From positions 13,764,001 to 13,828,000 of the forward strand of contig CM060732.1 of NCBI GenBank assembly GCA_030704615.1: a stretch of DNA of 64,000 nucleotides, given 5' to 3'. Positions 32,121-44,011 of the stretch are shown piece by piece. The position numbers were made by a program, and so were the translations under genes. Positions within the stretch are counted from its first letter, which is position 1, and each line of letters begins with the position of its first letter. Origin of the DNA: Takakia lepidozioides (lineage: Eukaryota > Streptophyta > Takakiopsida > Takakiales > Takakiaceae). Under the pieces are notes generated by a model. The model made no database searches, was not told the origin of the DNA, and saw only the letters and a program-made list of their open reading frames with translations.

Positions 32121-35100
32121 TGTATCAGGAAAACTGGCGCCTTACGAAAAGGGAGTCCGTTATTTGTTCTTGGATGGGATAATATCCGGAACTAATGTGT
32201 CGTTGTTGGTGGACACAGGAGCGTCGCACTCCTTCATGACGCCGGCGCGGCCCGAAAGTTGGGACTCCCCGACAAGTGACGTGGGGGCCTCTATTGAGGT
32301 GCGCTCTGCCAAAGGAGAACCTCAGTTGGCGACAAGGTTGGCGTTTGATGTTCTCTTCAACTGGGGAGTTGGGAGGGACGTGAGACTTCACTATCTGCGA
32401 GATCGATGGATGTGGATCTCATTTGGGAATGACCTTTTTGAGCAAATCCGGAGCGGTCATAGATGGCCGCAAGAGAGTAGTCACGCTGCCATGTGGGAAT
32501 GGTGGCGAGGTTTTACGAGTGTTCGGAAACGCCCCAATCCGTGGGAGGGCGAATAAACCTTCTATCAGCAAAGGAGTGGGCCGTGGAGGAGACACACGAG
32601 TCCCAGTTTTGCTTACATTAGAGAAGTGAAAGGAGAAGGCGATGGGGAGCCGAGCCCAGATTGGATCAAGGGGATTTTGGAGAAATCCAGGATGTGATGC
32701 CGGAGGATTTGCCAAGCGGCTGTCCACCGCGAAGAGGAGTTGACCACAAAATTGAGGGTGATACCGGGATCGGAACCGCCCTGCCAAGGAGCCCTAACTA
32801 ACCGTTGAGCCACAAAGAGTTGGTCGAGCGAAGACTCAGCTCAAAGATCTAATGTCAAAGGGGTACATCCGGCCGAAGTAAGTCACTTACGAGCCCCGGT
32901 GCTATTTGGCAGACAAGAGGATGGGGACGCTGCGGATGTTGTGTCGATTACAGGGCTCTGAATAAGTGACTACACAAACCGGTACCCTTTTGCCAAGGAT
33001 CGACGACTCTCTTCGTCGGTTTGGTCAAGAGCGAAGTATTTCAGCCGGATCGACTTGCGCTCCGGCTATCACCAAATTCGGGTGGCGGAAGGAGATGAGG
33101 AGAAGACCGCGTGCAGGACAAGGTATGGTTCATATGAGTTCTTGGTGATGCCTTTTGGGCTCACCAATGCACCAGCGACATTTAGCACGCTGATGAACAG
33201 CCTTTTCCAGGAGTGGTTGGATGACTTTGTGATCGTGTACATCGACGACATCTTGGTGTACTCGAAAACAAAGGAGGAGCACCTGGAGCACCTCAAAAGG
33301 GTGTTCCAAAAATTGCGAGAAGGGAAGCTGTATGCCAAAGCTTCAAAGTGCGAATTCGGGGTCACAAAAGTGGAGTTCTTGGGGCACGTGATTACACAGG
33401 ATGGGATCAAAATGGATGACAGAAAGGTGAGGGCGATCTTGGACTGGGAGCCTCCGACTTCGGTCCGGGAGTGCGATCCTTCCTAGGACTCGCCTCCTAT
33501 TACCGGAAGTATGTGAGAAATTTCGCCAAGATCGCGGGGCCGCTGTCGGACCTTCTGTGTAAATCCAAAGTCTGGGTATGGAACACATTTTGTGGCCAAG
33601 CTTTTGCTGAATTGAAGCAGCGGATGACGGAAGCTCCAGTCTTGAAAATCCCGGAGTTCGATCGTCCGTTTGAGATTCATACAGATGCATCGGACTTCGC
33701 AATTGGGGGTGTACTTATGCAAGATGGACGTCCAGTGGCTTACGAAAGTAAGAAACTGAATGAAGTGGAGCGACGGTGGCCGACGCACGAAAAAGAGATG
33801 AAGGCGGTGGTACATTGCCTTGAACTCTGGCGCCACTATGTTGGTTCCAACCCAGTGAAGGTGTTCACGGACAATGTCACGGTGAAGTATTTTGCCACGC
33901 AGCCCAAGTTGTCCCCAAAACAACTTAGGTGGCAAGATACTTTGGCAGTGTTCGACGTGGATATCCAGTACAAACCGGGACGGGACAATGTGGTGGCCGA
34001 TGCTTTAAGTAGAAAGCAGCAGCTCTTGTTGGTGTACAAGGGCGAGACGGCGCTCCAAAGGAAGATCCGGAAGGCTTGCCGGAAGGATGAGCTGGCAAAG
34101 TGCGTGATGCAGAACTTGAGAATGGGGGTTAAATCGCAGTTCCACTTGCAAAACGGACTGCTCCGGTATAAGCAAAAACGTCTCTATGTGCCAAAGGGAG
34201 GGATCAGGGATAGTCTCTTGAGAGAATGCCATGATAGCCCGCTTGCGGGCCACGGTGGAGCCAAGCGCACTGCGGCACTCTTGAAGAAAGAGTATTTCTG
34301 GCCCAAACTGAGGGAGGAGGCAGAGGAGTATGTCAAGACATGCACCACATGCCAACAAAACCGGAGCGAGTATAAAAAAGCAAGCGGGGCTGTTACAACC
34401 CTTGCCGATTCCAGAGGGGACTTGGGAAAGCGTCTCGATGGATTTCATGACTGCTATGCCGCTGTCAAAAGGATTCGATGCAATCATGGTGGTGGTAGAT
34501 AGGTTCAGTAAAATGGCCCATTTCATCCCACCAAGGAGACGGCAACTGCGCAGGAGACAGGGCGACTTTACTTCGCCCACGTCTTAAGCATCATGGAGTC
34601 CCGAAGGATATTGTCTCGGACCGCGACCCAAAGTTTACGAGTAAATTCTGGAGAGCACTTTGGAAGAAGATGGGGACGAGGCTGAAGATGAGCACCGCCT
34701 TCCGACCTACGACGGACGGCCAAACGGAAAGAGTGAATTCCGTAGTGAAGCAATTCTTGCGGAATTACGTGTCGGCAGACCAATCAGACTGGATGGAACA
34801 CTTAGACGCGGCAGAGTTCTGTTATAATAACACAGAACACTCCGCGACGGGAGTTTCCCCTTTTGTGTTGGTCTATGGAAAAGCACCTCTGGTGCCGACA
34901 AGTTGGGCCGCCCAGGACGTTGAGGAACCGGCAGTAGCGGCGGTACTGGAAGAACGCGAGCGTTTGTTGAAGCTCGCAAAGTACAACATTGCCAAAGCTA
35001 GGAAACGGTATGAAAGGCAGGCGAATCGGAAGCGGAGGGAAGTGAAGTTTGAGGCAGGCACAGAGGTCTGGTTGAACATCAAGAATTTTCGACTACCTCC

Positions 35101-35563
35101 GGAAATGAGTCCGAAGTTCGTACCTCCGTATGCGGGTCCCTTTCGCATTCGGAGGGTTATGAATGAGGATGTGTATGAATTGGAGCTGCCAGCAAACAGC
35201 AAGGTGCACCCAGTATTCCATGTCTCCCTTTTGAAGCCTTACTTCAAAGATGAAGCACGTCCGAATCGGCAGCAAGTGTTGCGTCCGCCACCTATGCTGT
35301 TGGATCATGAAAATGAACCCGAGTACGAGGTGGAGGCAATACTTAAGTCGAGGAGGTTCAAGAACCGAGAAACGGAGTATCTCGTCAAATGGAAGGGCTA
35401 TCATCTTGTGGAGGCATCTTGGGTGCGTGCCTCAGAAATGGGAAACGCATCCGAGGCAGTTGCAGCGCGTTCGAAGGCGACCTCAAAAGCGGAAGAAGCG
35501 TTGATGGGGACATCAACCTTGGAGCGTGGGGGAGGAAATGCATGCTTAGCCCGGTTTAGCTAG
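32120..35563 (+). pseudogene. Pol of chromovirus copy 1 with C-terminal chromodomain (frameshifted)
   Basis: The protease box LLVDTGASHSFMTP lies near 32205-32245. Reverse transcriptase between 32800 and 33480 includes [13 protein letters not shown] and the catalytic VYIDDILVYS (33235-33264). RNase H in 33471-34050 shows FEIHTDASDFAIGGVL and ends in VVADALSRKQ. Integrase has the zinc region ([12 protein letters not shown]) near 34340, then [18 protein letters not shown] and TDGQTERVN. A chromodomain (EVEAILKSRRF, EYLVKWKGY, ASWVRASEM) at about 35325-35450 assigns it to the chromoviruses, which use it to read chromatin marks when choosing target sites. Frame breaks near 32800-33050, 33470 and 34370-34600 make it defective. 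Stop at 35563. Confidence 0.9.
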
Positions 35564-36406
35564 CTCAGGAATCCGATTGCAAAAACTTGTATTGTACAAA
35601 AATTTGTGATAAAGGAAATGGGTTCCAAATATTGTGCGTCCTATTGTGTTTGGAATGGTGATGCATGGTGTGGTTGGCTGGTGTGTAGAATGCATGCTAG
35701 CTTACAAAAGTGGGAGAGGTAAATTGGGTTAATCGTGTTTTGCGCAGTGCCGAAATCGGGTGACTCCCATCCAAGGGCAAGGAAACTTGCGCCTTATTTG
35801 GGAGTTCAAGTGCTAGTGCGCACCTGGCGCGTGCGCGTACTATAACTGCGCTACCGAGGGGGTTGCCTTGTAGTGCGGGCTAACGCGGAAGCTACGTGCT
35901 TCCGTTCACGTACTATAATCGTGTAGCCTCGGGACGAAGTCGTAGTGCGGCTTCGGCGTGTTCCCGTACCTCAGGCCAGCATTCCAAGGCGGACCCAATT
36001 GTAGTGATTGGGGCGCACGGTTGGTTCAAGGTTATCTTCCTAGTCAAAGAGGGTTCCAGGTGAACCCTTGCTCAAGGTGATGCCAAAAGCGGCATCATGA
36101 GCGATCGCAAGCAATGTTGTTGCAGTAAGGCGATTCGATCCTCGGGGAGGATCGTTCCTTGGCCTTGAAGTAGGCCAAGAAGTGCACTGGGAGGAGCTGG
36201 AGAGGCTCCACCCTTGGCCGGGACTTGGAGGAAGTCGGCCGAACTAGCTAGTGGAGAGTGGAGTCAAGTGTGGGGTTTGGTTCTTTGCCATGGGACGCCA
36301 TGGTACGGAAACAAACTCCTTGATGTGGGACGCCACAACTTGGATGTTCGTTTCTACAAAATGGACAAGTCGATGAGGACATCGACTCCCTGTTGGTAGG
36401 GGTGTG
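35564..36406 (+). other. 3' spacer of chromovirus copy 1
   Basis: About 840 bp between the pol stop and the 3' LTR, with no ORF of note. It carries repeated GTACTATAA and TAGTGCGGG segments near 35840-35950. The same spacer occurs in copy 2 at 44012-44906. Confidence 0.7.
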
Positions 36407-37154
36407 TGTCGCCCTTTGCCTTGAGGCAGGGGTCGGGACACATGAAGGGCAGCCAGGGCAGGGGGTCGGGACACATGAGGGCTGCCCCTGGTGGGGGCAG
36501 CGGCAGCGATAGGTATGGGGGCTGAAGCACCCTTGAGTGCCCAAGGCACTCAAGGAGGCGGAGGCGCTCACTAGGTGGAGCCCCGCACACCGGGTTGCGG
36601 TGGGAGGTGGCTCCACAAGGGGTGGTGGTAGCTTAGTGGGACTTAGTGGGGTGGCATAGGACTCACCATGGGGTGGAGACCTCGAGGTGGGAGTCGTGGG
36701 GAGTCTTGGGACTCATCACGGTCCATTGGGGCCGCGGTGAGTGGGCCAAGACTCACCGCGACTCACCACCGGGAGTCGAGGGTTTTCGTGGTGGTTCGCC
36801 ATAAAATGGCATGGCTGGTTATGAAACCCCCGCGGACAGCTACAGAAGTATATATAGGGAGTAGTAACCCCGAGAACGGTGCAAGCCCGTTGGTGACCAA
36901 AAACTAGTGAGTAAGCGAGCGAGCCGGAAAGCGACCAAAGAGTGGGGAGCTGTTCCGGACTGCCATCTACCAAAGGGAATTCTCCTAGTCCCAAATAGGT
37001 GGAGGGTTTAGAGGGAAGCGGAAGGGGACCGTTATGTCCCGGTGAGCAGCCGAAACTCCAAGTTGGCCCGGCGGCCAGGTTGGGAGTCAGGCGCGCGCAT
37101 CAAAGCGAGTAACTATGACTTGAAGGGGAGTTTACCGAACTGAGGTGTGCGACA
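36407..37154 (+). repeat. 3' LTR of chromovirus copy 1
   Basis: 748 bp, TGTCGC...GCGACA, TATA box at 36849-36856. It shows a different small head duplication (GGGCAGGGGGTCGGGACACATG) from the 5' LTR. Confidence 0.9.
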
Positions 37155-37570
37155 ATTGATGTACCTGAAACTTTTGTCTTTCAAGGGCAATACTGTGCTC
37201 ATGCAGTCGTGGAAAATCTCGAGTCTCCTCTTATGTGAGGGTATGTCTGATGCCGGTATCAATAGCAAAACTGCCAGTAACATGTGTCCCTCCTCTTGAG
37301 GCCTCAACTCACAAGAAATATTACCTAATGACAACACTACGGGATAGCCACTGACCCTCCCATTGTTCGATAGTGAGGTTTGATCGTTGTAGAAGATAAG
37401 TGCGTCGACGCACTCAATTCTGGCGGTGCACAATACCATGCATGCATAACAGGGTGTAGATTGCATCTCCAACATGGTAGCTATAAAAGGAAAATGACTT
37501 GAAATCTACCATTTGCCCTGGACAATCCCCCTTCGTCAGATGCAAGCTGTTGACACCGTTCCAGGTCTTG
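37155..37570 (-). pseudogene. Plavaka/KDZ-like transposase, 5' part
   Basis: The minus-strand frame includes YPVVLSLGNISCELRPQEEG, LLAVLLLIPASD, KRRLEIFHDCMSTVLPLKDKS. It matches the Plavaka transposase region that precedes the part at 28612-30083. The chromovirus insertion falls between the two. Upstream the frame continues with KTWNGVNSLHLTKGDCPG to about 37570. There it meets a GGGGG...TGAGC terminus at 37578, so a second element may also have landed in this gene. The N-terminal exons were not found. Confidence 0.6.
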
Positions 37571-37577
37571 ATAATCC

Positions 37578-37640
37578 GGGGGAATGCTTATTTGTGAGCC
37601 TGGCCGCGTGAGCGCAGCTAGGCTCACGCCACGTCAGCAT
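37578..37640 (+). repeat. Divergent CATGAGC-type terminus (GTGAGC iterons)
   Basis: GGGGGAATGCTTATTTGTGAGC at 37578-37599 resembles the minus-strand terminal sequence GGGGGNTNGCTATTTCATGAGC seen at three other ends. It is followed by GCGTGAGCGCAG and GGCTCACG. The orientation fits a left end of the unit carrying the truncated paralogue at 37835-38174. Confidence 0.4.
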
Positions 37641-37834
37641 TGTTTCAAACGCAAATGACCTAATTCCACGGAAGTCACCTATTTCCGCGGAACGCAAGTC
37701 GATTGCAACGCCCTCGTTTGTCCACCTTTATCTTGCGAAAAGACTTGCGAAAAGGCTCGTGGACCTATCTTGCAAAAAGGCTTGCAAAAGGGCTCATGGA
37801 CTGCGATCACAGGTGCATGTTGCATATTCCTGTT

Positions 37835-38174
37835 TTACATGCCTGCATTCTTCCCCTTCCGTTTGGGAGTTAGCTGCTTCTCCGGCTCTTTTGCGTTGAG
37901 CGCTTGTATGAGTCTCTTCTGAATGTCATTGTCAGTGCGTGGTGCAAGCCTTGCGGCATTGTCATTCAGGTTCCTCAAAACGACCTCGTCAAATGGTGTG
38001 TCTTGTTTCGGAAGGTCAAGATACCACCCGCAGTCTCTGAAGTGCGCCTTGCTCCAATCTCTGGCAATCCCAGCTGTATACATTATCTGGTTATTTGATG
38101 GGTCCGCCCATGTGTAGATGAAATCAGGGTCATCGCTCAGGTACTTCCCCGGAATAAGGATATGGTAGATACAC
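37835..38174 (-). pseudogene. Truncated paralogue of the ParB-MTase gene (middle segment only)
   Basis: The minus-strand exon begins after a TTCAG acceptor at 38175. It reads CIYHILIPGKYLSDDPDFIY, then MYTAGIARDW, then HFRDCGWYLDLPKQDTPFDE, ending with a basic tail and stop at 37835. It aligns with CRYCKFSLL...MYTDDIVKES...HLRDCPWYVDLPSGSLDPSE of the gene at 23609-23850, and the exon starts in the same codon phase. The methyltransferase part is absent downstream. The CACTA element at 38200 sits in the intron just upstream, and no further exons of this copy were found. Confidence 0.65.
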
Positions 38175-38227
38175 CTGAACCATACATTCAGAAAACACAC
38201 ACTACAAGAGATGAGCGTTTTTAGGAC

Positions 38228-38560
38228 TACGGCTTTGGCGGAGTCATAAAAACTGCACTAAGTACATGACTACAGAGCGTTGAAATGCATTACAGTTTTA
38301 GTTTTATGACTTTGTAGTAATGGATATCACTACATGACTCCGGAAAGTTAGGGAGCATTGGTCAAACATTGTTGACCATGATGACAGGGATGGTTTATAT
38401 GACTAGTGTGATATGTTTGACTTCACGTGGACGACGTTTCATGGAATCTTATGACTCCATGACTGAAGATGGTTTCAGAGCTCTATTTATACGACTACAT
38501 CACTACACGTGTCATTTTGAAGGCACTTATAATGCAAATAAGGTTGCCCATTAGGTTTAA
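38228..38560. promoter_or_regulatory. Left subterminal region of the CACTA element
   Basis: Many copies of CATGACT/AGTCATA-type motifs (ACATGACTAC, TTATGACT, CATGACTC, TATGACTAG) in both orientations. In this superfamily, such subterminal repeats bind the TNPA-type protein. Confidence 0.6.
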
Positions 38561-38717
38561 AAAAGTTAAAATTTTTGCTAATAAAGTTGCCCATTAGTGT
38601 AATCGTGAACAGAAAGGAGGGCTGGGACTTGGCGTCTTTTTGTCTCCTGCGCCACACCACATAGCTGAGGGATGGAACGCGATGATAGCACGATATGCAG
38701 GGGCGTGGGATGGAGGC

Positions 38718-39441
38718 TGTCGCGGCCTTTGCCTTGAGGGCAGGGGGTCGGGACACCTGAGGGGCTGCCCCTTTGGTGGGGGCAGCGGCAGCGATAGGTA
38801 TGGGGGGGGCTGAAGCACCCTTGAGTGCCCGAGGCACTTAAGGAGGCGGAGGCGCTCACTAGGTGGAGCCCCGCACACCGGGTTGCGGTGGGGGGTGGCT
38901 CCACAAGGGGTGGTGGTAGCTTAGCGGGACTTAGTGGGGGTGGCATAGGACTCACCATGGGGGCGAGACCTCGTGGTGGGAGTCGTGGGGAGTCTTGGGA
39001 CTCATCATGGTCCATAGGGGCCGTGGTGAGTGGGCCAACTCACCGCGACTCATCACCGGAGTCGAGGGTTTTCGTGGTGGTTCGCCATAAAATGGCATGG
39101 TTGGTTGTGAAACCCCCACGGACAGCTACAGAAGTTATATAAGGGGAGTAGTGACCCCGAGAACGGTGCAAGCCCGTTGGTGACCAAAAACTAGTGAGTA
39201 AGCGAGCGAGCCGGAAAGCGACCAAAGAGTGGGGAGCTGTTCCGGACTGCCATCTACCAAAGGGAATTCCTAGGCCCAAATAGGTGGAGGGTTTAGTGGG
39301 AGAGCGAAGGGGGACCGTTATGTCCCGGTGAGCAGCCGAAGCTCCAAGTTGGCCCGGGCGGCCAGGTTGGGAGTCAGGCGCGCGCATCAAAGCGAGTAAC
39401 TATGACTTGAAGGGGAGCTTACCGAAGTGAGGTGCGCGACA
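38718..39441 (+). repeat. 5' LTR of chromovirus copy 2
   Basis: TGTCGC...GCGACA; TATA-like TTATATAAG near 39135. It lacks the head duplication of copy 1. Confidence 0.9.
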
Positions 39442-39443
39442 CT

Positions 39444-39455
39444 TGGTATCAGAGC
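39444..39455 (+). promoter_or_regulatory. Primer-binding site, initiator tRNA-Met type
   Basis: TGGTATCAGAGC two bases after the LTR, identical to copy 1. Confidence 0.9.
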
Positions 39456-39496
39456 TTAGAGTTCAGTACGCGATCGTCCTTGGGATTGGCCTCATC

Positions 39497-40650
39497 ATGG
39501 GGTCGGGCAAGCCGAAGCGAAAGCGGAACGCCCAAAAGATGATGATCCTGGTGAGCCCGATGGGGCGACGTGTCACCGAAGCGGCCGTTTGAGGAAGCGA
39601 TGCATTTCCGAAAACGAGGCCGCTCAAGAGCGGGAGGAATCCGAGGAGTCGGAGCCCGAGGAATCCGTGAGAGCTCCGACCGACCAACAGATGCCTCCCA
39701 TGCCGGCAGCCTTTTGGGAAGGGTTGTTGGCGCAATTTGGCGGGTGAAAGACGTGTTGAGGGCGGCTAATGCCACTTCCACTAAGGCAAAGTTTAAGGTG
39801 AAGCCTAAGGAACCCGGCACCTTTGAGGGCGTCCGAAATCGGAAGGCACTCAACACCTGGCTCTTGGAGCTAGAGCAGTACTTCCGGGCGGCCAAGTTGA
39901 GTGACGAGGATCGGGTGGAAGTGGCTCCCACCTATTTGAGGGGCTATGCTCAACAATGGTGGCAGAAACGCCTTCACGACCGAGGTCCAAGCCCGGAAAC
40001 CTTGAACTGGAGTGGGTTCAAGGAATTAATGAGAGACAGTTTGTGCCCCTCAATGCGTCCTGGCTTGCCCGGAAGATGAGGAATTTGAAGCAAAGATGAC
40101 ATTCGGGGATATGTCCAGGCTTCAATGTGCTTTTGCTCGAAGTCGCGGACATGGCAAAACCAGAAATGGTCTTCAACTTTGTGGCGGGACTGGCCCCATG
40201 GGCCAGGCGGAAGTTGGAGGAGAAGCCACCTAAGACTTTGAACGAGGCAATTGAGAGGGCTGAATGTTTCTCAGATGTCCCTAGGGGTGAAAGACAAGGC
40301 CGTACGGAGCTGAACCACAAGAAGACCCGGCGGGAAGGTGACTCCTTCCGACCGGAAAAGAAGTGGGATAGGCCACGCGGCGACAATGGCACGTGGAAAT
40401 CGAAGGGAGGGCCTTCACACGTCAAGGCGGCACCCGGTGCTTTGAAAGGAAAAGCGGGTGGAGCGGCTTATGGCGGACAGAAGGCGACCTTTGATGGAGT
40501 GTGTTTCAATTGCGGAGCCCGGGCACATGGCCAAGAAGTGCACGAAGCCCCGACAATTGAACATGACTCGGGCACCCACGGAGCTGTCGGAAGATACCAT
40601 CAGTCGCCTGGTGGAAGCGGTGGTCGCCAGGACTTGCAAGGTAGGCAAAT
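39497..40650 (+). pseudogene. Gag of chromovirus copy 2 (frameshifted)
   Basis: Start ATG at 39497. The capsid region (39740-40070) is open over a stretch that is broken in copy 1 (SDEDRVEVAPTYLRGYAQQW). The zinc knuckle near 40500-40545 starts correctly (CFNC) and then shifts because two G are missing. Confidence 0.8.
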
Positions 40651-40679
40651 ATTTTGTGAGTTGTATCAGGAAACTGGCG

Positions 40680-43600
40680 CATTGCGTAAAGGGAGTCACT
40701 TATGTTTGTGGATGGGATAATATCCGGAACTAACGTGTCATTGTTGGTGGACACAGGAGCGTCGCACTCCTTCATGACACCGGCAACGACAAAAGCTGGG
40801 ACTCCGACAACTGACGTGGGGCCTCTATTGAGGTGCGTTCTGCCAAAGGAGAACCGCAATTGGCGACGAGGTTGGCGTTCGATGTTCCTCTTCAACTGGG
40901 GAGTTGGGAGGGACGTGAGAACTTCACCATCTGCGAGATCGATGGAGTGGATCTCATTTTGGGGATGACCTTTTTGAGCAGATCCGGAGCGGTCATAGAT
41001 GGCCACAAGAGGTAGTCACGCTACCATGTGGAATGGTGGCGAGGTCTTACGAGTTTCGGAAACGCCCAAATCGTGGGAGGGCGAATAAACCTTCTGTCAG
41101 CAAGGGAGTGGGCCGTGGAGGAGGCACACGAGCCCCAGTTTTTGCTTACATTAGAGAAGTGAAGGGAGAAGGCGATGGGCCGAGCCCAGATTGGATCAAG
41201 GGGATTTTGGAGAAATACCATGATGTGATGCCGGAGGATTTGCCAAGCGGCTTGCCACCGCGAAGAGGAGTTGACCACAAGATTGAGGTGATACCGGGAT
41301 CGGAACCGCCTGCCAAGGCGCCCTACCGGTTGAGCCACAGAGAGTTGGTCGAGCTGAAGACTCAGCTCAAGGATCTAATGTCAAAGGGGTACATCCGGCC
41401 GAGTAAGTCACCTTACGGAGCCCCGGTGCTATTTGCAGACAAGAAGGATGGGACGCTGCGGATGTGTGTCGATTACAGGGCTCTGAATAAGGTGACTATC
41501 AAAAACCGGTACCCTTTGCCAAGGATCGACGACCTCTTCGATCGGTTGGCAGGAGCGAAGTATTTCAGCCGGATCGACTTGCGCTCCGGCTATCATCAAA
41601 TTCGGGTGGCGGAAGGAGATGAGGAGAAGACCGCGTGCAGGACAAGGTATGGTTCATATGAGTTCTTGGTGATGCCTTTTGGGCTCACCAATGCACCAGC
41701 GACATTTAGCACTGATGAACAGCCTTTTCCAGGAGTGGTTGGATGACTTTGTGATCGTGTACATCGACGACATCTTGGTGTACTCGAAAACAAAGGAGAG
41801 CACCTGGAGCACCTCAAAAGGTGTTCCAAAATTACGAGGAAGGAAGCTGTATGCCAAAGCTTCAAAGTGCGAATTCGGGTCACAAAAGTGGAGTTCCTGG
41901 GGCATGTGATTACACAGGATGGGATCAAAATGGATGACAAAAGGTGAGGGCGATCTTGGACTGGGAGCCTCCGACTTCGGTCCCGGGAGTGCGATCCTTC
42001 CTAGGACTCGCCTCCTATTACCGGAAGTATGTGAGAAATTTCGCCAAAATCGCGGGGGCCGCTGTCAGACCTTCTGTGTAAATCTAAAGTCTGGGCATGG
42101 AACACCTTTTGTGGCCAAGCTTTTGCTGAATTGAAGCAGCGGATGGCGGAAGCTCCAGTCTTGAAAATCCCGGAGTTCGATCGTCCGTTCGAGATACATA
42201 CAGATGCGTCGGACTTCGCGATTGGGGTGTACTGATGCAAGATGGACGTCCAGTGGCTTACGAAAGTAAGAAACTGAATGAAGTGGAGCGACGGTGGCCG
42301 ACGCACGAGAAAGAGATGAAGGCGGTGGTGCACTGTCTTGAGCTTTGGCGCCACTATGTTGGTTCCAACCCAGTGAAGGTGTTCACGGACAATGTCACGG
42401 TGAAGTATTTTGCCACGCAGCCCAAGTTGTCCCCAAAACAACTTAGGTGGCAAGATACTTTGGCGGTGTTCGACGTGGATATCCAGTACAAACCGGGACG
42501 AGACAACGTGGTGGCCGATGCTTTAAGTAGAAAATCTTGTTGGTGTACAAGGGCGAGACGGCGCTCCAAAGGAAGATCCGGAAGGCTTGCCGGAAGGATG
42601 AGCTGGCGAAGTCCGTGATGCAGGACTTGAGGATGGGGGTTAAATCGCAGTTCCACTTGCAAAATGGACTGCTCCGGTATAAGCAAAAGCGTCTCTACGT
42701 GCGAAGGGAGGATCAGAGATAGCCTCTTGAGAGAATGCCATGATAGCCCGCTTGCGGGTCACGGCGGAGCCAAGCGCACTGCGGCACTCTTGAAGAAAGA
42801 GTATTTCTGGCCCAAACTGAGGGAGGAGGCAGAGGAGTATGTCAAGACATGCACCACATGCCAACAAAACCGGAGCGAGTACAAAAAGCAAGCGGGCTGT
42901 TACAACCCTTGCCGATTCCAGAGGGGACTTGGGAAAGCGTCTCGATGGATTTCATGACTGCTATGCCGCTGTCAAAAGGATTCGATGCAATCATGGTGTG
43001 GTGGATAGGTTCAGTAAAATGGGCCATTTCATCCCCACCAAAGAGACGGCAACGGCGCAGGAGACAGGGCGACTTTACTTCGCCCACGTCTTAAAGCATC
43101 ATGGAGTCCCGAAGGATATTGTCTCGGACCGCGATCCAAAGTTTACGAGTAAATTTTGGAGGGCACTTTGGAAGAAGATGGGGACGAGGCTGAAGATGAG
43201 CACCGCCTTCCGACCTACGACCGACGGCCAAACAGAAAGAGTGAATTCCGTAGTGAAGCAGATCTTGCGGAATTACGTGTCGGCAGACCAAACAGACTGG
43301 GTGGAACACTTAGACGCGGCAGAGTTCTGTTATAATAACACAGAACACTCCGCAACGGGAGTTTTTCCCCTTTCGTATTGGTCTATGGAAAAGCACCTCT
43401 GGTGCCGACAATTGGGCCGCCCAGGACGTTGAGGAACCGGCAGTAGCGGCGGTACTGGAAGAACGCGAGCGTTTGTTGAAGCTCGCAAAGTACAACATTG
43501 CCAAAGCTAGGAAACGGTATGAAAGGCAGGCAAATCGAAAGCGGAGGGAAGTGAAGTTTGAGGCAGGCACAGAGGTCTGGTTGAACATCAAGAATTTCCG

Positions 43601-44011
43601 ACTACCTCCGGAAGTGAGTCCAAAGTTCGTACCTCCGTATGCGGGACCCTTTCGCATTCGGAAGGTTATGAATGAGGATGTGTATGAATTGGAGGTACCG
43701 GCAAACAGCAAGGTGCACCCAGTATTCCATGTCTCCCTTTTGAAGCCTTACTTCAAAGATGAAGCGCGTCCGAATCGCATCAAGTGTTGCGTCCGCCACC
43801 TATGCTGTTGGATCATGAAAATGAACCTGAGTACGAGGTGGAGGCAATACTTAAGTCGAGGAGGTTCAAGAACCGAGAAACGGAGTATCTCGTCAAATGG
43901 AAGGGCTATCATCATGTGGAGGCATCTTGGGTGCGTGCCTCAGAAATGGGAAACGCATCTGAGGCGGTTGCAGCTTTCGAAGGGCGACCTCAAAAGCGAA
44001 AGAAGCGTTGA
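40680..44011 (+). pseudogene. Pol of chromovirus copy 2 with C-terminal chromodomain (frameshifted)
   Basis: Protease LLVDTGASHSFMTP near 40740-40785. An open frame 41033-41746 covers the reverse transcriptase N-terminal half ([38 protein letters not shown]). The catalytic VYIDDILVYS lies near 41760 in another frame. RNase H spans 42180-42540 and ends VVADALSRK. Integrase spans 42640-43430, with the catalytic segments spread over frames. The chromodomain lies in 43784-44011 (LVKWKGYHHVEASW). Like copy 1 it is defective as written. Confidence 0.88.

Larger units (their letters stand above)
30089..37154 (+). mobile_element. Complete Ty3/gypsy chromovirus, copy 1
   Basis: LTRs start TGTCGC and end GCGACA. 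A 5-bp target duplication ATTGA is present at 30084-30088 and 37155-37159. The order is 5' LTR, initiator-Met primer site, gag, protease, reverse transcriptase, RNase H, integrase, chromodomain, 3' spacer, 3' LTR. It lies inside the coding part of a Plavaka-like transposase. Copy 2 of the same family is at 38718-45617. The coding region carries many small indels. Confidence 0.95.

Noticed and set aside
36090-36110. CATGAGCGATCGC as another terminal iteron
   Set aside because: A single copy in the chromovirus spacer, repeated as CATGAGCGGTCGC in copy 2; not clustered.
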